From VRUE01 sp040508545 (GTDB taxonomy: Bacteria > Actinomycetota > Thermoleophilia > Solirubrobacterales > 70-9), in the NCBI GenBank assembly GCA_040508545.1, contig JBEVMR010000030.1, positions 1-58,167 of the forward strand: a stretch of DNA of 58,167 nucleotides. Reading direction: 5' to 3'. Positions within the stretch are counted from its first letter, which is position 1, and each line of letters opens with the position of its first letter. The position numbers were made by a program, and so were the translations under genes. The notes under the pieces are model-generated. The model saw nothing but the letters and a program-made list of their open reading frames with translations. It searched no databases and had not been told where the DNA came from. Below are positions 48,869 to 57,398 of this stretch, piece after piece.

Positions 48869-49975
48869 ATGCTGGTCGCAGAGCTTCAGGAGCTTGAGGA
48901 GGTCAAAGGGCTGATCCACAGGGGTCAGCAGCTCGGCGTGCTCACCTTCGGCGACATCGCCTCGGCGGTGTCGGAGGTCGACCTCGACGAGTCCGACGTC
49001 GAGGATCTCTACGGACATATCGAGAAGCAGGGAATCGAGCTCGTCGAGGACATGGATCCGGCCCAGAAAGCGGCCGCCGACGCCATGCCCGCCGACACCG
49101 GCCGCAAAGGCCGCCGCCGCGCCAAAGCCGCGATCGACCTGAAACCGGACATGACCACGGACAGCCTCCAGCTGTTCCTCAAGGACATCGGCAAAGTCCG
49201 CCTGCTGACCGCCCAGGAGGAGGTCGAACTCGCCAAACGAATCGAGCGCGGTGACCTCGACGCGAAGCAGAAAATGGTCGAGTCCAACCTGCGCCTGGTC
49301 GTCTCGATCGCCAAGAACTACCGCAACCAGGGCCTTCCCTTCCTCGACCTGATCCAGGAGGGCACGCTGGGCCTGGTCCGCGCGGCGGAGAAGTTCGACT
49401 ACCGCAAGGGCTTCAAGTTCTCCACCTATGCGACCTGGTGGATCCGCCAGGCGATCGCCCGCGCCCTGGCCGACAAGGCGCGCACGATCCGCATCCCGGT
49501 CCACGTGGTCGAGAAGCTGAACAAGATCGGCCGCGCCGAGCGCAAGCTCGTCACCGAGCTGGGCCGCGAGCCCACCCCCGAGGAGATCGCCGAGGTGACC
49601 GGGATCGACCCCGAGGAGGTCGACTCGATCAAGCGCTCGGCCCAGGCCCCGGTCTCGCTGGAGAAGCCGGTCGGCGACGAGGAGGAGTCGGAGTTCGGCC
49701 AGTTCATCGCCGACGAGAAGGCCGAGTCCCCCTTCGACCGCGCCGCGGACCTGCTGACCAAAGAGGCACTGAAGGAGGCCCTCGAGAACCTCTCCTACCG
49801 CGAGCGCCGCGTGCTCGAACTTCGCTACGGCCTGGGCGGCGAGCACCCCCGGACCCTCGACGAGGTTGGCCGCACCTTCAACGTCACCCGCGAGCGGATC
49901 CGCCAGATCGAGAACCAGAGCCTCAAAAAGCTCCAGCAGCTGGGCGAAGCGCAGAAACTGCGCGAAGTCACCTGA
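48869..49975 (+). CDS. rpoD: Primary RNA polymerase sigma factor
   Basis: 368 residues, the SigA/RpoD class. An N-terminal region 1.1-like acidic part is followed by 1.2 (TTDSLQLFLKDIGKVRLLTAQEEVELAKRIE), the region 2 core LRLVVSIAKNYRNQGLPFLDLIQEGTLGLVRAAEKFDYRKGFKFSTYATWWIRQAIARAL, region 3, and region 4 (ERRVLELRYGLGGEHPRTLDEVGRTFNVTRERIRQIENQSLKKL). It recognises the TTGACT/TAAGAT type promoter that precedes it, so autoregulation is expected. The leader carries a terminator-like hairpin. Confidence 0.96.
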   Translation: MLVAELQELEEVKGLIHRGQQLGVLTFGDIASAVSEVDLDESDVEDLYGHIEKQGIELVEDMDPAQKAAADAMPADTGRKGRRRAKAAIDLKPDMTTDSLQLFLKDIGKVRLLTAQEEVELAKRIERGDLDAKQKMVESNLRLVVSIAKNYRNQGLPFLDLIQEGTLGLVRAAEKFDYRKGFKFSTYATWWIRQAIARALADKARTIRIPVHVVEKLNKIGRAERKLVTELGREPTPEEIAEVTGIDPEEVDSIKRSAQAPVSLEKPVGDEEESEFGQFIADEKAESPFDRAADLLTKEALKEALENLSYRERRVLELRYGLGGEHPRTLDEVGRTFNVTRERIRQIENQSLKKLQQLGEAQKLREVT

Positions 49976-50017
49976 GCCCCGGCTCGGCTCGAAACGGTCG
50001 CGACCGATAGCCGCAGT

Positions 50018-50040
50018 CTGGGATCTTCACGAATTCCCAG
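50018..50040. promoter_or_regulatory. Inverted repeat upstream of paralogue 3
   Basis: CTGGGA-N11-TCCCAG, 18 bp before the -10 (CATAAT, 50058-50063). Possible autoregulatory site. Confidence 0.35.
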
Positions 50041-50057
50041 ATAAAACTGATTAATGA

Positions 50058-50063
50058 CATAAT
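50058..50063 (+). promoter_or_regulatory. -10 element of leaderless promoter (paralogue 3)
   Basis: CATAAT, eight bases before the TTG at 50072, which has no Shine-Dalgarno. Confidence 0.45.
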
Positions 50064-50071
50064 GCTCTTGC

Positions 50072-51067
50072 TTGACTGCGAACACGGTCACCGGGAGCCG
50101 AACTGGGGAGCGCTCCGGGGCGCAGGCCCTGACGTTGCTCGCGTCGCCCTTCAACCACCTCCTCCTGCGAGCACTCGCCGAAGGGCCGAAGCAGCAGGCC
50201 GAGCTGCAGCGTGAGACCGGCTCGCCTGCGCAGACCACCCTTCGCGCACATCTGAAGCGGCTGGCCGGGCTCGAGGTCATCGACAAGCACCGGCGTAACC
50301 GCTTTCCAGGGGTGCTCGAGTACGAGCTGACGCCAGCCGGTCGCAATCTGCTCCCCGTCGTCGATTCGCTCGAGACCTGGCTCGGCAGCGCCCCGGAAGG
50401 TCCGTTGCCACTTGGCAGTGGACCGGCCAAGGCGGCGATTAAGGCGCTGGCCGAGGGGTGGTCGGCCAAGATGATCCGCGCGCTTGCGCCTGGCTCACTC
50501 TCACTCACCGAGCTCAACGGCGTGATCGGCTCGCTCAGCTATCCGTCATTGGAGCGCCGTCTGACCGCGATGCGGCTGGCCGGCCTGATCGCGCCGCAGG
50601 CGACCGACGGCCATGGCAAGCCATACGCGGTCACCGAGTGGCTGCGCCTCGGAGTCGCGCCACTCGCATCGGCCGCCCGCTGGGAGCGCCACCACCATCC
50701 GCGGACGACCGCGCCGGTGGGCCGCCTCGACATCGAGGCGGCCTTCCTCCTCGTGATGCCGCTGCTGCGACCGCCGGCATATCTGTCGGGCGCCTGCCGG
50801 ATGGCGGCGGAGATCGCCAACGGCGAAGACCGGCGCCTCGCCGGAGTGACGGTCACGGTGGACGAGGGCACGATCGCTTCCTGCACCACCCAGCTCGCGA
50901 CCAGCGCCAGTGCCTGGGCGCATGGCTCGACTCATGCCTGGCTCGACGCCATGATCGAGCGCGACTACGCCCAGCTCGAGCTGGGCGGCGACTGCCGCCT
51001 CGCCGAGTCCCTGCTCGACGGACTGCATCAGACGCTGCTGGGCAACCGGGGCCTGCTGCGGCCCTGA
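50072..51067 (+). CDS. Winged-helix/SCP2-like regulator, paralogue 3
   Basis: 331 residues with both winged helices intact. The first is SPFNHLLLRALAEGPKQQAELQRETGSPAQTTLRAHLKRLAGLEVIDKHRRNRFPGVLEYELTPAGRNLLPV, a full HxlR-like HTH. The second is EGWSAKMIRALAPGSLSLTELNGVIGSLSYPSLERRLTAMRLAGLI. The C-terminal SCP2-like domain is at residues 255-325. Because its N-terminal HTH is complete, it is likely nearest the ancestral form of the family. The TTG start is supported by a -10 hexamer eight bases upstream. It sits right after rpoD with its own promoter. Confidence 0.75.
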   Translation: MTANTVTGSRTGERSGAQALTLLASPFNHLLLRALAEGPKQQAELQRETGSPAQTTLRAHLKRLAGLEVIDKHRRNRFPGVLEYELTPAGRNLLPVVDSLETWLGSAPEGPLPLGSGPAKAAIKALAEGWSAKMIRALAPGSLSLTELNGVIGSLSYPSLERRLTAMRLAGLIAPQATDGHGKPYAVTEWLRLGVAPLASAARWERHHHPRTTAPVGRLDIEAAFLLVMPLLRPPAYLSGACRMAAEIANGEDRRLAGVTVTVDEGTIASCTTQLATSASAWAHGSTHAWLDAMIERDYAQLELGGDCRLAESLLDGLHQTLLGNRGLLRP

Positions 51068-51099
51068 CAACAGCCCTATTTACAAGAGGGGCGAATCAG

Positions 51100-51105
51100 T
51101 ATAGT
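51100..51105 (+). promoter_or_regulatory. -10 element upstream of the lipoprotein gene
   Basis: TATAGT, with TTTACA at 51079-51084 as a possible -35 (15-bp spacer, short). The transcript leader would be about 8 nt. Confidence 0.4.
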
Positions 51106-51119
51106 TTTGCCTGATCGTA

Positions 51120-51659
51120 ATGAAGTTCTTGAGCAAATACCTGATCGTCTTGGTCGCGGCCGCCAGCTTGGCTATCGGCTGCGGTGGCGAGGGCGGGGAG
51201 GAGTCCACCGGGGCGGGCTTCAACGTGTACGCGAGCACGACGGTCACTACGGGGCCGCTGGACAAACCGCGGTTCGTCGCTCACGTCAACAAGCTCTGCC
51301 GCGAAGGCTGGGCCGAGATCCTCGACAACTTCACCGAATACAGCAGCTGGCAGAAGGCGAAGAAGATGAGCCGGCAGGAGGTCTTCATCGACTCGGTGCG
51401 GGAGTCGTTCCTTGCCGGCTTCGACTTCCACGTCTTCGACGAGATCTATCTTCTCGGCGGGCCAAGCGGCGAAGAGAAGGATGTCGAAGACGTCATCGGC
51501 GCCCTGCAGCTCGCGGTCGAGCGGGGTCAGAGGCAGGTTCAGGTCTCATCCCCCTCCCAGCTCACCGCTCTGTTCGCCGACTACAACCGCCGCGCCCGCG
51601 CCTATGGTCTCGAGGACTGCCTCGTCGACGGCGTGCGCGTGCAGCGCGCCCAGGCCTGA
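51120..51659 (+). CDS. Lipoprotein of unknown function (convergent pair, left)
   Basis: 179 residues. Lipoprotein signal MKFLSKYLIVLVAAASLAIGC with Cys at 21, a Gly/Glu/Thr linker, and a helical domain with HVNKLCREGWAEILDN and the C-terminal RRARAYGLEDCLVDG; the two Cys may pair. It shares this CxxxxxxxL and AYGLExC pattern with the convergent lipoprotein, so they are probably paralogues. Stops are 4 bp apart. Function unknown. Confidence 0.75.
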   Translation: MKFLSKYLIVLVAAASLAIGCGGEGGEESTGAGFNVYASTTVTTGPLDKPRFVAHVNKLCREGWAEILDNFTEYSSWQKAKKMSRQEVFIDSVRESFLAGFDFHVFDEIYLLGGPSGEEKDVEDVIGALQLAVERGQRQVQVSSPSQLTALFADYNRRARAYGLEDCLVDGVRVQRAQA

Positions 51660-51663
51660 CCAC

Positions 51664-52236
51664 CTAAAGGCCCGCGGTGCAGCCCTCCAAGCCGTACGCT
51701 TCGAGCATCCTGGTGGCATCATCGAAGAGATCTTCCGCGTCGCCCAGGTCGCTCGCCTGCTTCAACTTCTTCATCCGCTCCAGGCCCGCTTCCTGAGCGC
51801 TGAGCATCGCTTCTATCTGGTCTTTGTCCTCGACCGGAGCGTCCAACTGCCGAATCGCCGCTATTTCCGCTTCGACGACGGGGCCCAGCGTCGCTTTGAT
51901 CGTCTTGGCGATGAGCGCCTTTTCCGGCAATCCCTTTGACTGACGGCTGACGAAATAGGAATTGATTTCCGTGAGAAGGTTTTTGCTCTCCTTCGCGCAG
52001 GCGGCGCCCGCCTGGGCGATGAACTCTTCCCTGCTCAGCGACGCCGTCGAACTGTCGCCGCTCTGCCCGTTCCCGGACTGCACGTCCCCAGCCGGGCTCG
52101 AGCCCGATTCGGCGCCGGCGCTGGAGTTGCCGGCGGCAGAGGTCGTGTCCGTATCGTCATCCCCTCCGCACCCCGCCGCAAGCACCACCACGGAAAGTGC
52201 AGCTATCAGCAACGTCATCGTCCGCGAGTTCAACAC
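51664..52236 (-). CDS. Lipoprotein of unknown function (convergent pair, right)
   Basis: 190 residues. Lipobox VVLAAGC (Cys at 23), then a Ser/Gly/Asp-rich linker of about 40 residues and a helical domain: REEFIAQAGAACAKESKNLLTEINSYF to ATRMLEAYGLEGCTAGL. It shares the helix pattern and the AYGLExC end with the neighbour at 51120. GTG start with AGGAGAGG upstream; a -10 TATAAT on the minus strand lies at 52288-52293. The roughly 90 bp to the next gene holds only this promoter. Confidence 0.75.
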   Translation of the reverse strand: MLNSRTMTLLIAALSVVVLAAGCGGDDDTDTTSAAGNSSAGAESGSSPAGDVQSGNGQSGDSSTASLSREEFIAQAGAACAKESKNLLTEINSYFVSRQSKGLPEKALIAKTIKATLGPVVEAEIAAIRQLDAPVEDKDQIEAMLSAQEAGLERMKKLKQASDLGDAEDLFDDATRMLEAYGLEGCTAGL

Positions 52237-52287
52237 CTTTCCCCTCTCCTAGAACTGGGCAGTCAAAAGATGCTCTAGTTTAGTTGA

Positions 52288-52293
52288 TTATAA
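52288..52293 (-). promoter_or_regulatory. -10 element of the right lipoprotein gene
   Basis: Perfect TATAAT on the minus strand, giving a leader of about 45 nt with a Shine-Dalgarno; no good -35. Confidence 0.4.
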
Positions 52294-52325
52294 GAAGCAC
52301 TGCCGAGATCGCGGCAGACCAGCGC

Positions 52326-53111
52326 TCAGGTCGCCTTACAGCTCTCGGTCAGGCTCGAGACGAGCTTGCGGCCGCCGGCGAAGCCAAAGGTCGTGCGAGC
52401 AAGCGGAAAAAGGGCGCCGGGGAAGCCCTTGGGCGCTGGGCAGCCGGCACTGAGGAAGCTGTGCTTGCTGCCGCCGTGGGCGTAGCGCCGGGAGAGGCGG
52501 ACCTGCAGGCCGGTCACGTGCCCCCAGCTCCCCAGCGCCGCTGGCAGTGACGCGGTGAGGGCGACGCCGTATTGGCCCCGCTTGGCCCTGGCGATCGCGA
52601 ACGGGATCACGAAGGAGGTTGCGAAGGGACGGGCTGAGTAGATCTGTCCCAAGAGGGCGGGTCGGCCCTTGTGCTCGCCATTGAAGACCAGCAGGCGCCC
52701 TTTGGTCGGGTACGGCTCCTGCCCGGCGAGCACGACGTCGACCGAGAAACTGCCGCGGCCGACCAGGGCATCGCGGCAGGCGGCCAGCGCCCGGGCGGTC
52801 GAGGCGGGGTGGATCTGGCGAGCGGGGCAAACCGGAAGGCCGCGCGTGTCGAGGCGACCGTGGCGGTTGAGCTCGATGCGCAGCGTGCGCAGCTGCGGCG
52901 CCGGCGTGCCGTCGGTGGTCTCGATCCGGCCCCCGACCGAGACGGCGATTGGCGCCGTGCCGATGCGCGGCAGGCGCTTCGGCGAGAGCTTGCCGGAGAA
53001 GCTGACCCGCAGCGTGCCCTTCTGGCTCACGTCGGCCGACGCCGGGATAGCCCCGCCCAGAATCACCAGGGCACAGAGCAACGAAAGGTGGCGCAGCGTC
53101 TGGCGGCTCAC
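52326..53111 (-). CDS. Secreted partner of the giant NHL protein
   Basis: 261 residues with signal peptide RQTLRHLSLLCALVILGGAIPASA (cleavage near residue 27). The mature part is beta-rich: GTLRVSFSGKLSPKRLPRIGTAPIAVSVGGRI and C-terminal SFLSAGCPAPKGFPGALFPLARTTFGF. It resembles the repeat units of the upstream giant protein in style. The GTG at 53111 overlaps that gene's stop as GTGA, so the two are translated together and probably work together outside the cell. Confidence 0.72.
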   Translation of the reverse strand: MSRQTLRHLSLLCALVILGGAIPASADVSQKGTLRVSFSGKLSPKRLPRIGTAPIAVSVGGRIETTDGTPAPQLRTLRIELNRHGRLDTRGLPVCPARQIHPASTARALAACRDALVGRGSFSVDVVLAGQEPYPTKGRLLVFNGEHKGRPALLGQIYSARPFATSFVIPFAIARAKRGQYGVALTASLPAALGSWGHVTGLQVRLSRRYAHGGSKHSFLSAGCPAPKGFPGALFPLARTTFGFAGGRKLVSSLTESCKAT

Positions 53112-56100
53112 CCACGCCCCCCCGGCGCCCCGTCCTGCTTGCACTTGCCGCGCAGCGTCGTGGTGAAGATCGCGCCGCGGTTGTTCTGGCCGAGTGCTTT
53201 GACCCCCGCCTGCGGCGAGGCGGCGCAGATGTTGACCGAGTTGACCAGCAGGCCCTGGCGGCCGCCGCGCAGCCACATCGCGAAGCGATCGACCGGCGCG
53301 TCGGGCAGGTCGTCGAAGAAGGCGCGGATCCCACCCCCGCGCGAGGGCCCGATCCGCCCCTCGAGGACGATTCGCACCGACCCGCTGCTGAGCGAGGCGA
53401 CGAGGTCGGGCAGCTTATTGTCCGACGACCGCAGGTACACCGGGCCGCGCAGTGGCTCGTCGAAGAGCGGCGTGCGCGCGGTGGCGCGCCCGTAGACCGA
53501 GCCTGGCGGGCAACGCTCGGCGGCGAACTGCGCCCTGGTGCAGACGCTGCGGATGTGGTTCTGGGCAAGGAAGAGGGAGGGCGGCATGGTGACCGCGATC
53601 CGCTTCAGGCTGGCGTCACCGGGCCGCGCCCTGAAGGTCGCCTGCAGACCGGGGTACTCGCCGCGCCGTACGCCCCCCAGCAGCCGCAGGCCGAGGCGCG
53701 GCCGGAAGCCGAGCGTGAGGCAGTTGAGCAGCTGGAAGTGGGTGGCTGCGGTCGCGGTCGAGTCGTCGCGCGGGTCGTCGAAGCGGGCGCCGGAGCCGGT
53801 CAGGGTGGAGCTGAGATTGGAGGCCTCGCAGCCGGTGGGGTTACGGGTGAAGGTCGGCCTGTCGATGTATACGCGCACCTCGCGCAGGTGCAGTGGTATG
53901 CCGGCGATGATGTGCGGGATCGGATCGGAGGCTCGGGAGTCGATCGAGAGCTGCGCCGTGCGCGGATCGACGTCGAACGCCGAGCGGACCACGACCGTGC
54001 CCAGGTCGAAGGGCCCGACGGTGGCCGCGTTGACCGTCACCAACGAGAGCGGTGAGCCTTTATAGGGGCCGGCGAGGTAGATGCGGCCGGGGGCGTAGGC
54101 GAGCGCCGCGCCGACGCCGTACCCGGTCAGCGTGCGCCCGACTTGGCTTGCCGCCGGACAAGACGGTGAGGCGGTCTCCGCGAACCCGTCCTTGCGGCGG
54201 GCGGCAGCGATCGCCGCCTCGCCGCAGAAGGGTATGCCGGCCAGCTTGCCGACGATGCCCTTGGGCAGGACCAGCGAGTAGGAGGTGATCTCCTGTTCGG
54301 TGTCCCTCCTGCTCAGGCGCACGAAGTAGGGGGTGTAGGAGCCGACGTTGGAGTTGACCCCGCCGGCGAGCACGGCCGGCGCGAACGGGGGCGTGGACCC
54401 GCCCGGGCAGGCGCCGCCGTCGATCCCCGAGTCGATCAGCGTGCCGATCGAGAACACCTCGGTCGCCGCGCCGCCCGACCAGGGCGTCAGCTCGGTCCGG
54501 GTGGTCGCGGCGCCGCAGGCGGGCGGGCTGATCAGCGCCGCCCGCTGGCCGGAGCGCACGGTCAGCTTCAGGTCGGTGTATGGAAGCTGGGGCAGGTCGT
54601 CGAAGATCGCCGTCAACGTCCCGTCGCCCTCGTCGGGCACGAGCCGGCCGGCCGCGGTGATCAGCAGCCCCCGCTCCGCCGACTTGGCGACGATGTAGAT
54701 GGCGATCAGCGAGCCGAAGGGGTTCTCGAAAGGCTTGGCGAGGTAGATCGCACCACGCAGTGAGCCTTCGTAGAAGGGCGAGCTGATGCGGAACTCGCCG
54801 ATGTTGGCGCCCCTGGGGCAGCCCGCGCCGTGGGGCGTGAACGGGCTCTCGCTGGCCAGCTGCCCTGGGTCGCAGGCCTCGAGGCCCGCCCCCAGCGAGG
54901 GGTTCAGCGTCACCCCGTCGGGCAGCTCGATGACCGCTCGCTTCGGCAACGACCGGACCCGCGCGCGGGGATCGGTGAGGCGTTCGTCCTCGTTCTCGAG
55001 CTCGAAGACGAAGCCGCTCGCCGAGGAGGCCTTTTTGGTCGCGAGCTGCCCCTGGGTCACTTCGGCGTTGAAGCCGAGCGCCCCGCAGCCGATGATCGCT
55101 GCCGGATCGCCGCCCGTGCCCCGGTTGAGTGCCGCCGCCGAGAGGGCGCCCGGCTGCTGCCAGGCGTCGGCCCGTGCCACGAAGGCAAGCGTGGGGGCGC
55201 ACTCGGTCGGCATGGTGAGGAAGGCGCGTGGTTTGTTGTCCTGCGGCTCGCCCACCGAGCATTTCGCCCACGCGAAGAGCGGCTCCGCCTCGTTCAGGCA
55301 ATCGCCCCGCTCGCCATTGTGGGAGGCATCCCAGGGGGCGCCCCAGATCGTCATCCGCAAACCTTTGACCGCCTGGCCCTGGGGGATACCGGAGGCGCGC
55401 AGGGCGAGCGCGTAGGAGCCGTTTCCGACGGGCTCGATGCGACCGCCGAAGACGAGCGGCAAGCCGAAGGGGGCAGCCCCCAGCTGCAGCGCGGCGCCGT
55501 CCTCGGGGTCGAGGTTGAAGAGGCCGAAGCGCCGGGCCTCGCCGCTGTCTCCGCTCTCCACCTCGACCGTGCCGACCTGGGTGCGGTCGGGACAGGTCTC
55601 CCCCGACTCGCTCGGGCCGAAGGGCGATGAGCGAGGGACCCCGAACTGCGCGGCGGAGCAACGGCCGACCGCGGCTGGGTTGGCCAGCAGGCCCGGCGGA
55701 AGGTCGATTTGCAGGGCGCGCAGGTCGGCGTCCCCCCCGCCCTGATCGAGTCCGAGCGTGAACTCGACCTCGTAGGGGTGCGAGCCGGCCAAGGTCACCG
55801 GCTCACCGCTCTCGTCCCACACACCTGCGCTGAAGCCGGCCTCGATCGGCGCAAGAGCCGCCGGCGCGGCGGCGGCCGCGCCGGCTCGCCCTTGGCCGGC
55901 GCCAGTTTCGCTGACCGCAGTCCCGGCGATCGCCGGGCGTGCCTCCGCGCCCCTGCCCCCCACCCGCGCAGCCGAGGACGAGGCACGGCGGCACCGCCTT
56001 GCCCCGCGAACGGCGCCGCGCCCACGCGCCCGCTTCGGGCGGCAGTTGCGGCGCGAACGCCGGTAGCGGACCTTCGGGTTGCCGAGGCCCCGAAGCAACG

Positions 56101-57289
56101 TGGTTAGCGTCGGGTCGAGTGGCGCCGGTGGCAGGCGCTGGCAGGAGTCCCCCTCGCAGAGGATCCCATCGGGACCGCGCGCGGGATCGCCAATCTCGAT
56201 TTCCGGAATGACAGCCCCGCCGCCAAGCGGCGTCGGTGGAATCGTTGGGGGGCGAACGCCGTTGGTCGCGGCGCCCGCCGGGTAGGCGTAGACGCCGCCG
56301 TGGTGCGTATTGCCGGAAGTGACGTAGACGCGCCCCTGGGTTGGGCCGGGGAAGTTGTCCACCGCAAGCCCAGTCGGCTCACCGTGGACGACGTTGTATT
56401 TCAGATGGCCCAAGTATGCGCCCCCGGCATTGAAGACCTGGACCGTTGCTTCGGGCTGCTCTGCATGGCCAGGCTGGAGGACGTCGATGACGTAAACGTC
56501 TTTTCTGACGTCGTCGACAGCGAGCGCGGAGTCGCGCAGGGAAGTGAAGCCACCCGGCGGCCCTGCGATCGTCGCCACGGGATCGTCGAGGTCGACCGCC
56601 GGGTCGTAGACCTTGACCGTCCCGTCGGAGGCGTCGGCCGCGTAGACGCGGCCGGAGGTTTTGGCAACGGCGACTCCGTAGCCCTCGCCGAGCGAGCCAA
56701 GGCCGATTCGCAGCGGTTCGCCTTCACCGTCCTGCACCGGGGCGCCACTCGAGTTGTAGACGGAGATGTGGGTGCGCTGATCGACGTAGACCTCGTCGGT
56801 GGCGAGGTCTACCGCGACCCCAGTCGCGGGCGTTGCAGTGAGAACAGGCCCCAAGGCGAAGCCCGGCGAGGGACCGAACCTGGTGACCCCCCCGTGAAAG
56901 CGATTGACGTAGAGCCTGCCCGCGCTATCCAATGCCAATCCGCACGCCCCCTCCGCGTCTTTCAGCTGCGCGAGGTAGCCGAAGCCAGGGCTGAAGCTGG
57001 GGGCAAAGACATCGACCGCCTCGTGGTAGTGGTCCGCTACGTAAAGGCGCCCGCTCGGGCCCACCGCGAGGCCGCAGGGCCCGTTGAAGTACCCGTTGGG
57101 AGGAGGTTCGAGCGGCGGCGGCGGGAGGCTCAGGTCTGGTGGCACCGGAGGTGGTTTAGGCGAGAGAACGCCGAGCGGATCATCGAACGCTGCCCAAGCA
57201 GGCGTGACCGCAAGGCAGAGCCCGAAGAGCGCGGCGCACACGCACCCCAGCCAAACCCGTCCTGCGGCCCTTCCGCCGCGAGTTCCCAT
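53108..57289 (-). CDS. Giant secreted NHL-repeat protein
   Basis: 1393 residues from the ATG at 57289. Signal peptide RVWLGCVCAALFGLCLAVTPAWA, then six NHL-type blades (for example GPCGLAVGPSGRLYVADHYHEAVDVF and GYGVAVAKTSGRVYAADASDGTVKVY) to about residue 345. An Arg-rich linker follows, then at least three copies of a roughly 220-residue beta module with CPxxSxxG, GPVYL and FDDLPxxP landmarks. It is likely an extracellular or wall-associated scaffold. It overlaps its downstream partner by 4 bp. A long inverted repeat lies 18 bp upstream of its start. Confidence 0.78.
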   Translation of the reverse strand: MGTRGGRAAGRVWLGCVCAALFGLCLAVTPAWAAFDDPLGVLSPKPPPVPPDLSLPPPPLEPPPNGYFNGPCGLAVGPSGRLYVADHYHEAVDVFAPSFSPGFGYLAQLKDAEGACGLALDSAGRLYVNRFHGGVTRFGPSPGFALGPVLTATPATGVAVDLATDEVYVDQRTHISVYNSSGAPVQDGEGEPLRIGLGSLGEGYGVAVAKTSGRVYAADASDGTVKVYDPAVDLDDPVATIAGPPGGFTSLRDSALAVDDVRKDVYVIDVLQPGHAEQPEATVQVFNAGGAYLGHLKYNVVHGEPTGLAVDNFPGPTQGRVYVTSGNTHHGGVYAYPAGAATNGVRPPTIPPTPLGGGAVIPEIEIGDPARGPDGILCEGDSCQRLPPAPLDPTLTTLLRGLGNPKVRYRRSRRNCRPKRARGRGAVRGARRCRRASSSAARVGGRGAEARPAIAGTAVSETGAGQGRAGAAAAAPAALAPIEAGFSAGVWDESGEPVTLAGSHPYEVEFTLGLDQGGGDADLRALQIDLPPGLLANPAAVGRCSAAQFGVPRSSPFGPSESGETCPDRTQVGTVEVESGDSGEARRFGLFNLDPEDGAALQLGAAPFGLPLVFGGRIEPVGNGSYALALRASGIPQGQAVKGLRMTIWGAPWDASHNGERGDCLNEAEPLFAWAKCSVGEPQDNKPRAFLTMPTECAPTLAFVARADAWQQPGALSAAALNRGTGGDPAAIIGCGALGFNAEVTQGQLATKKASSASGFVFELENEDERLTDPRARVRSLPKRAVIELPDGVTLNPSLGAGLEACDPGQLASESPFTPHGAGCPRGANIGEFRISSPFYEGSLRGAIYLAKPFENPFGSLIAIYIVAKSAERGLLITAAGRLVPDEGDGTLTAIFDDLPQLPYTDLKLTVRSGQRAALISPPACGAATTRTELTPWSGGAATEVFSIGTLIDSGIDGGACPGGSTPPFAPAVLAGGVNSNVGSYTPYFVRLSRRDTEQEITSYSLVLPKGIVGKLAGIPFCGEAAIAAARRKDGFAETASPSCPAASQVGRTLTGYGVGAALAYAPGRIYLAGPYKGSPLSLVTVNAATVGPFDLGTVVVRSAFDVDPRTAQLSIDSRASDPIPHIIAGIPLHLREVRVYIDRPTFTRNPTGCEASNLSSTLTGSGARFDDPRDDSTATAATHFQLLNCLTLGFRPRLGLRLLGGVRRGEYPGLQATFRARPGDASLKRIAVTMPPSLFLAQNHIRSVCTRAQFAAERCPPGSVYGRATARTPLFDEPLRGPVYLRSSDNKLPDLVASLSSGSVRIVLEGRIGPSRGGGIRAFFDDLPDAPVDRFAMWLRGGRQGLLVNSVNICAASPQAGVKALGQNNRGAIFTTTLRGKCKQDGAPGGRG

Positions 57290-57307
57290 CGGGCGATTAT
57301 ATCGAAA

Positions 57308-57337
57308 CGTATTCGTATCCCTATTGATACGAATACG
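57308..57337. promoter_or_regulatory. 11-bp inverted repeat upstream of the giant protein gene
   Basis: CGTATTCGTAT-N8-ATACGAATACG, perfect, 18 bp before the ATG at 57289. Its AT-rich arms stand out in this GC-rich stretch. A regulator site or a leader hairpin. Confidence 0.55.
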
Positions 57338-57340
57338 ATT

Positions 57341-57370
57341 CCCAGGACCGGGATCACTCCCGGCCCTGGG
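57341..57370. terminator. Hairpin after the right-edge repeat protein
   Basis: CCCAGGACCGGG and CCCGGCCCTGGG with a 6-base loop and one mismatch, 28 bp after the stop at 57399. It lacks a T-tract. Confidence 0.5.
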
Positions 57371-57398
57371 TCGATACTCTGAGCGGGCGACGCGACTA

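Noticed and set aside
52336..53568. 410-residue alternative frame across the giant protein and its partner
   Set aside because: Arg/Ala/Pro-rich shadow frame overlapping two better-supported genes with signal peptides and a GTGA junction.
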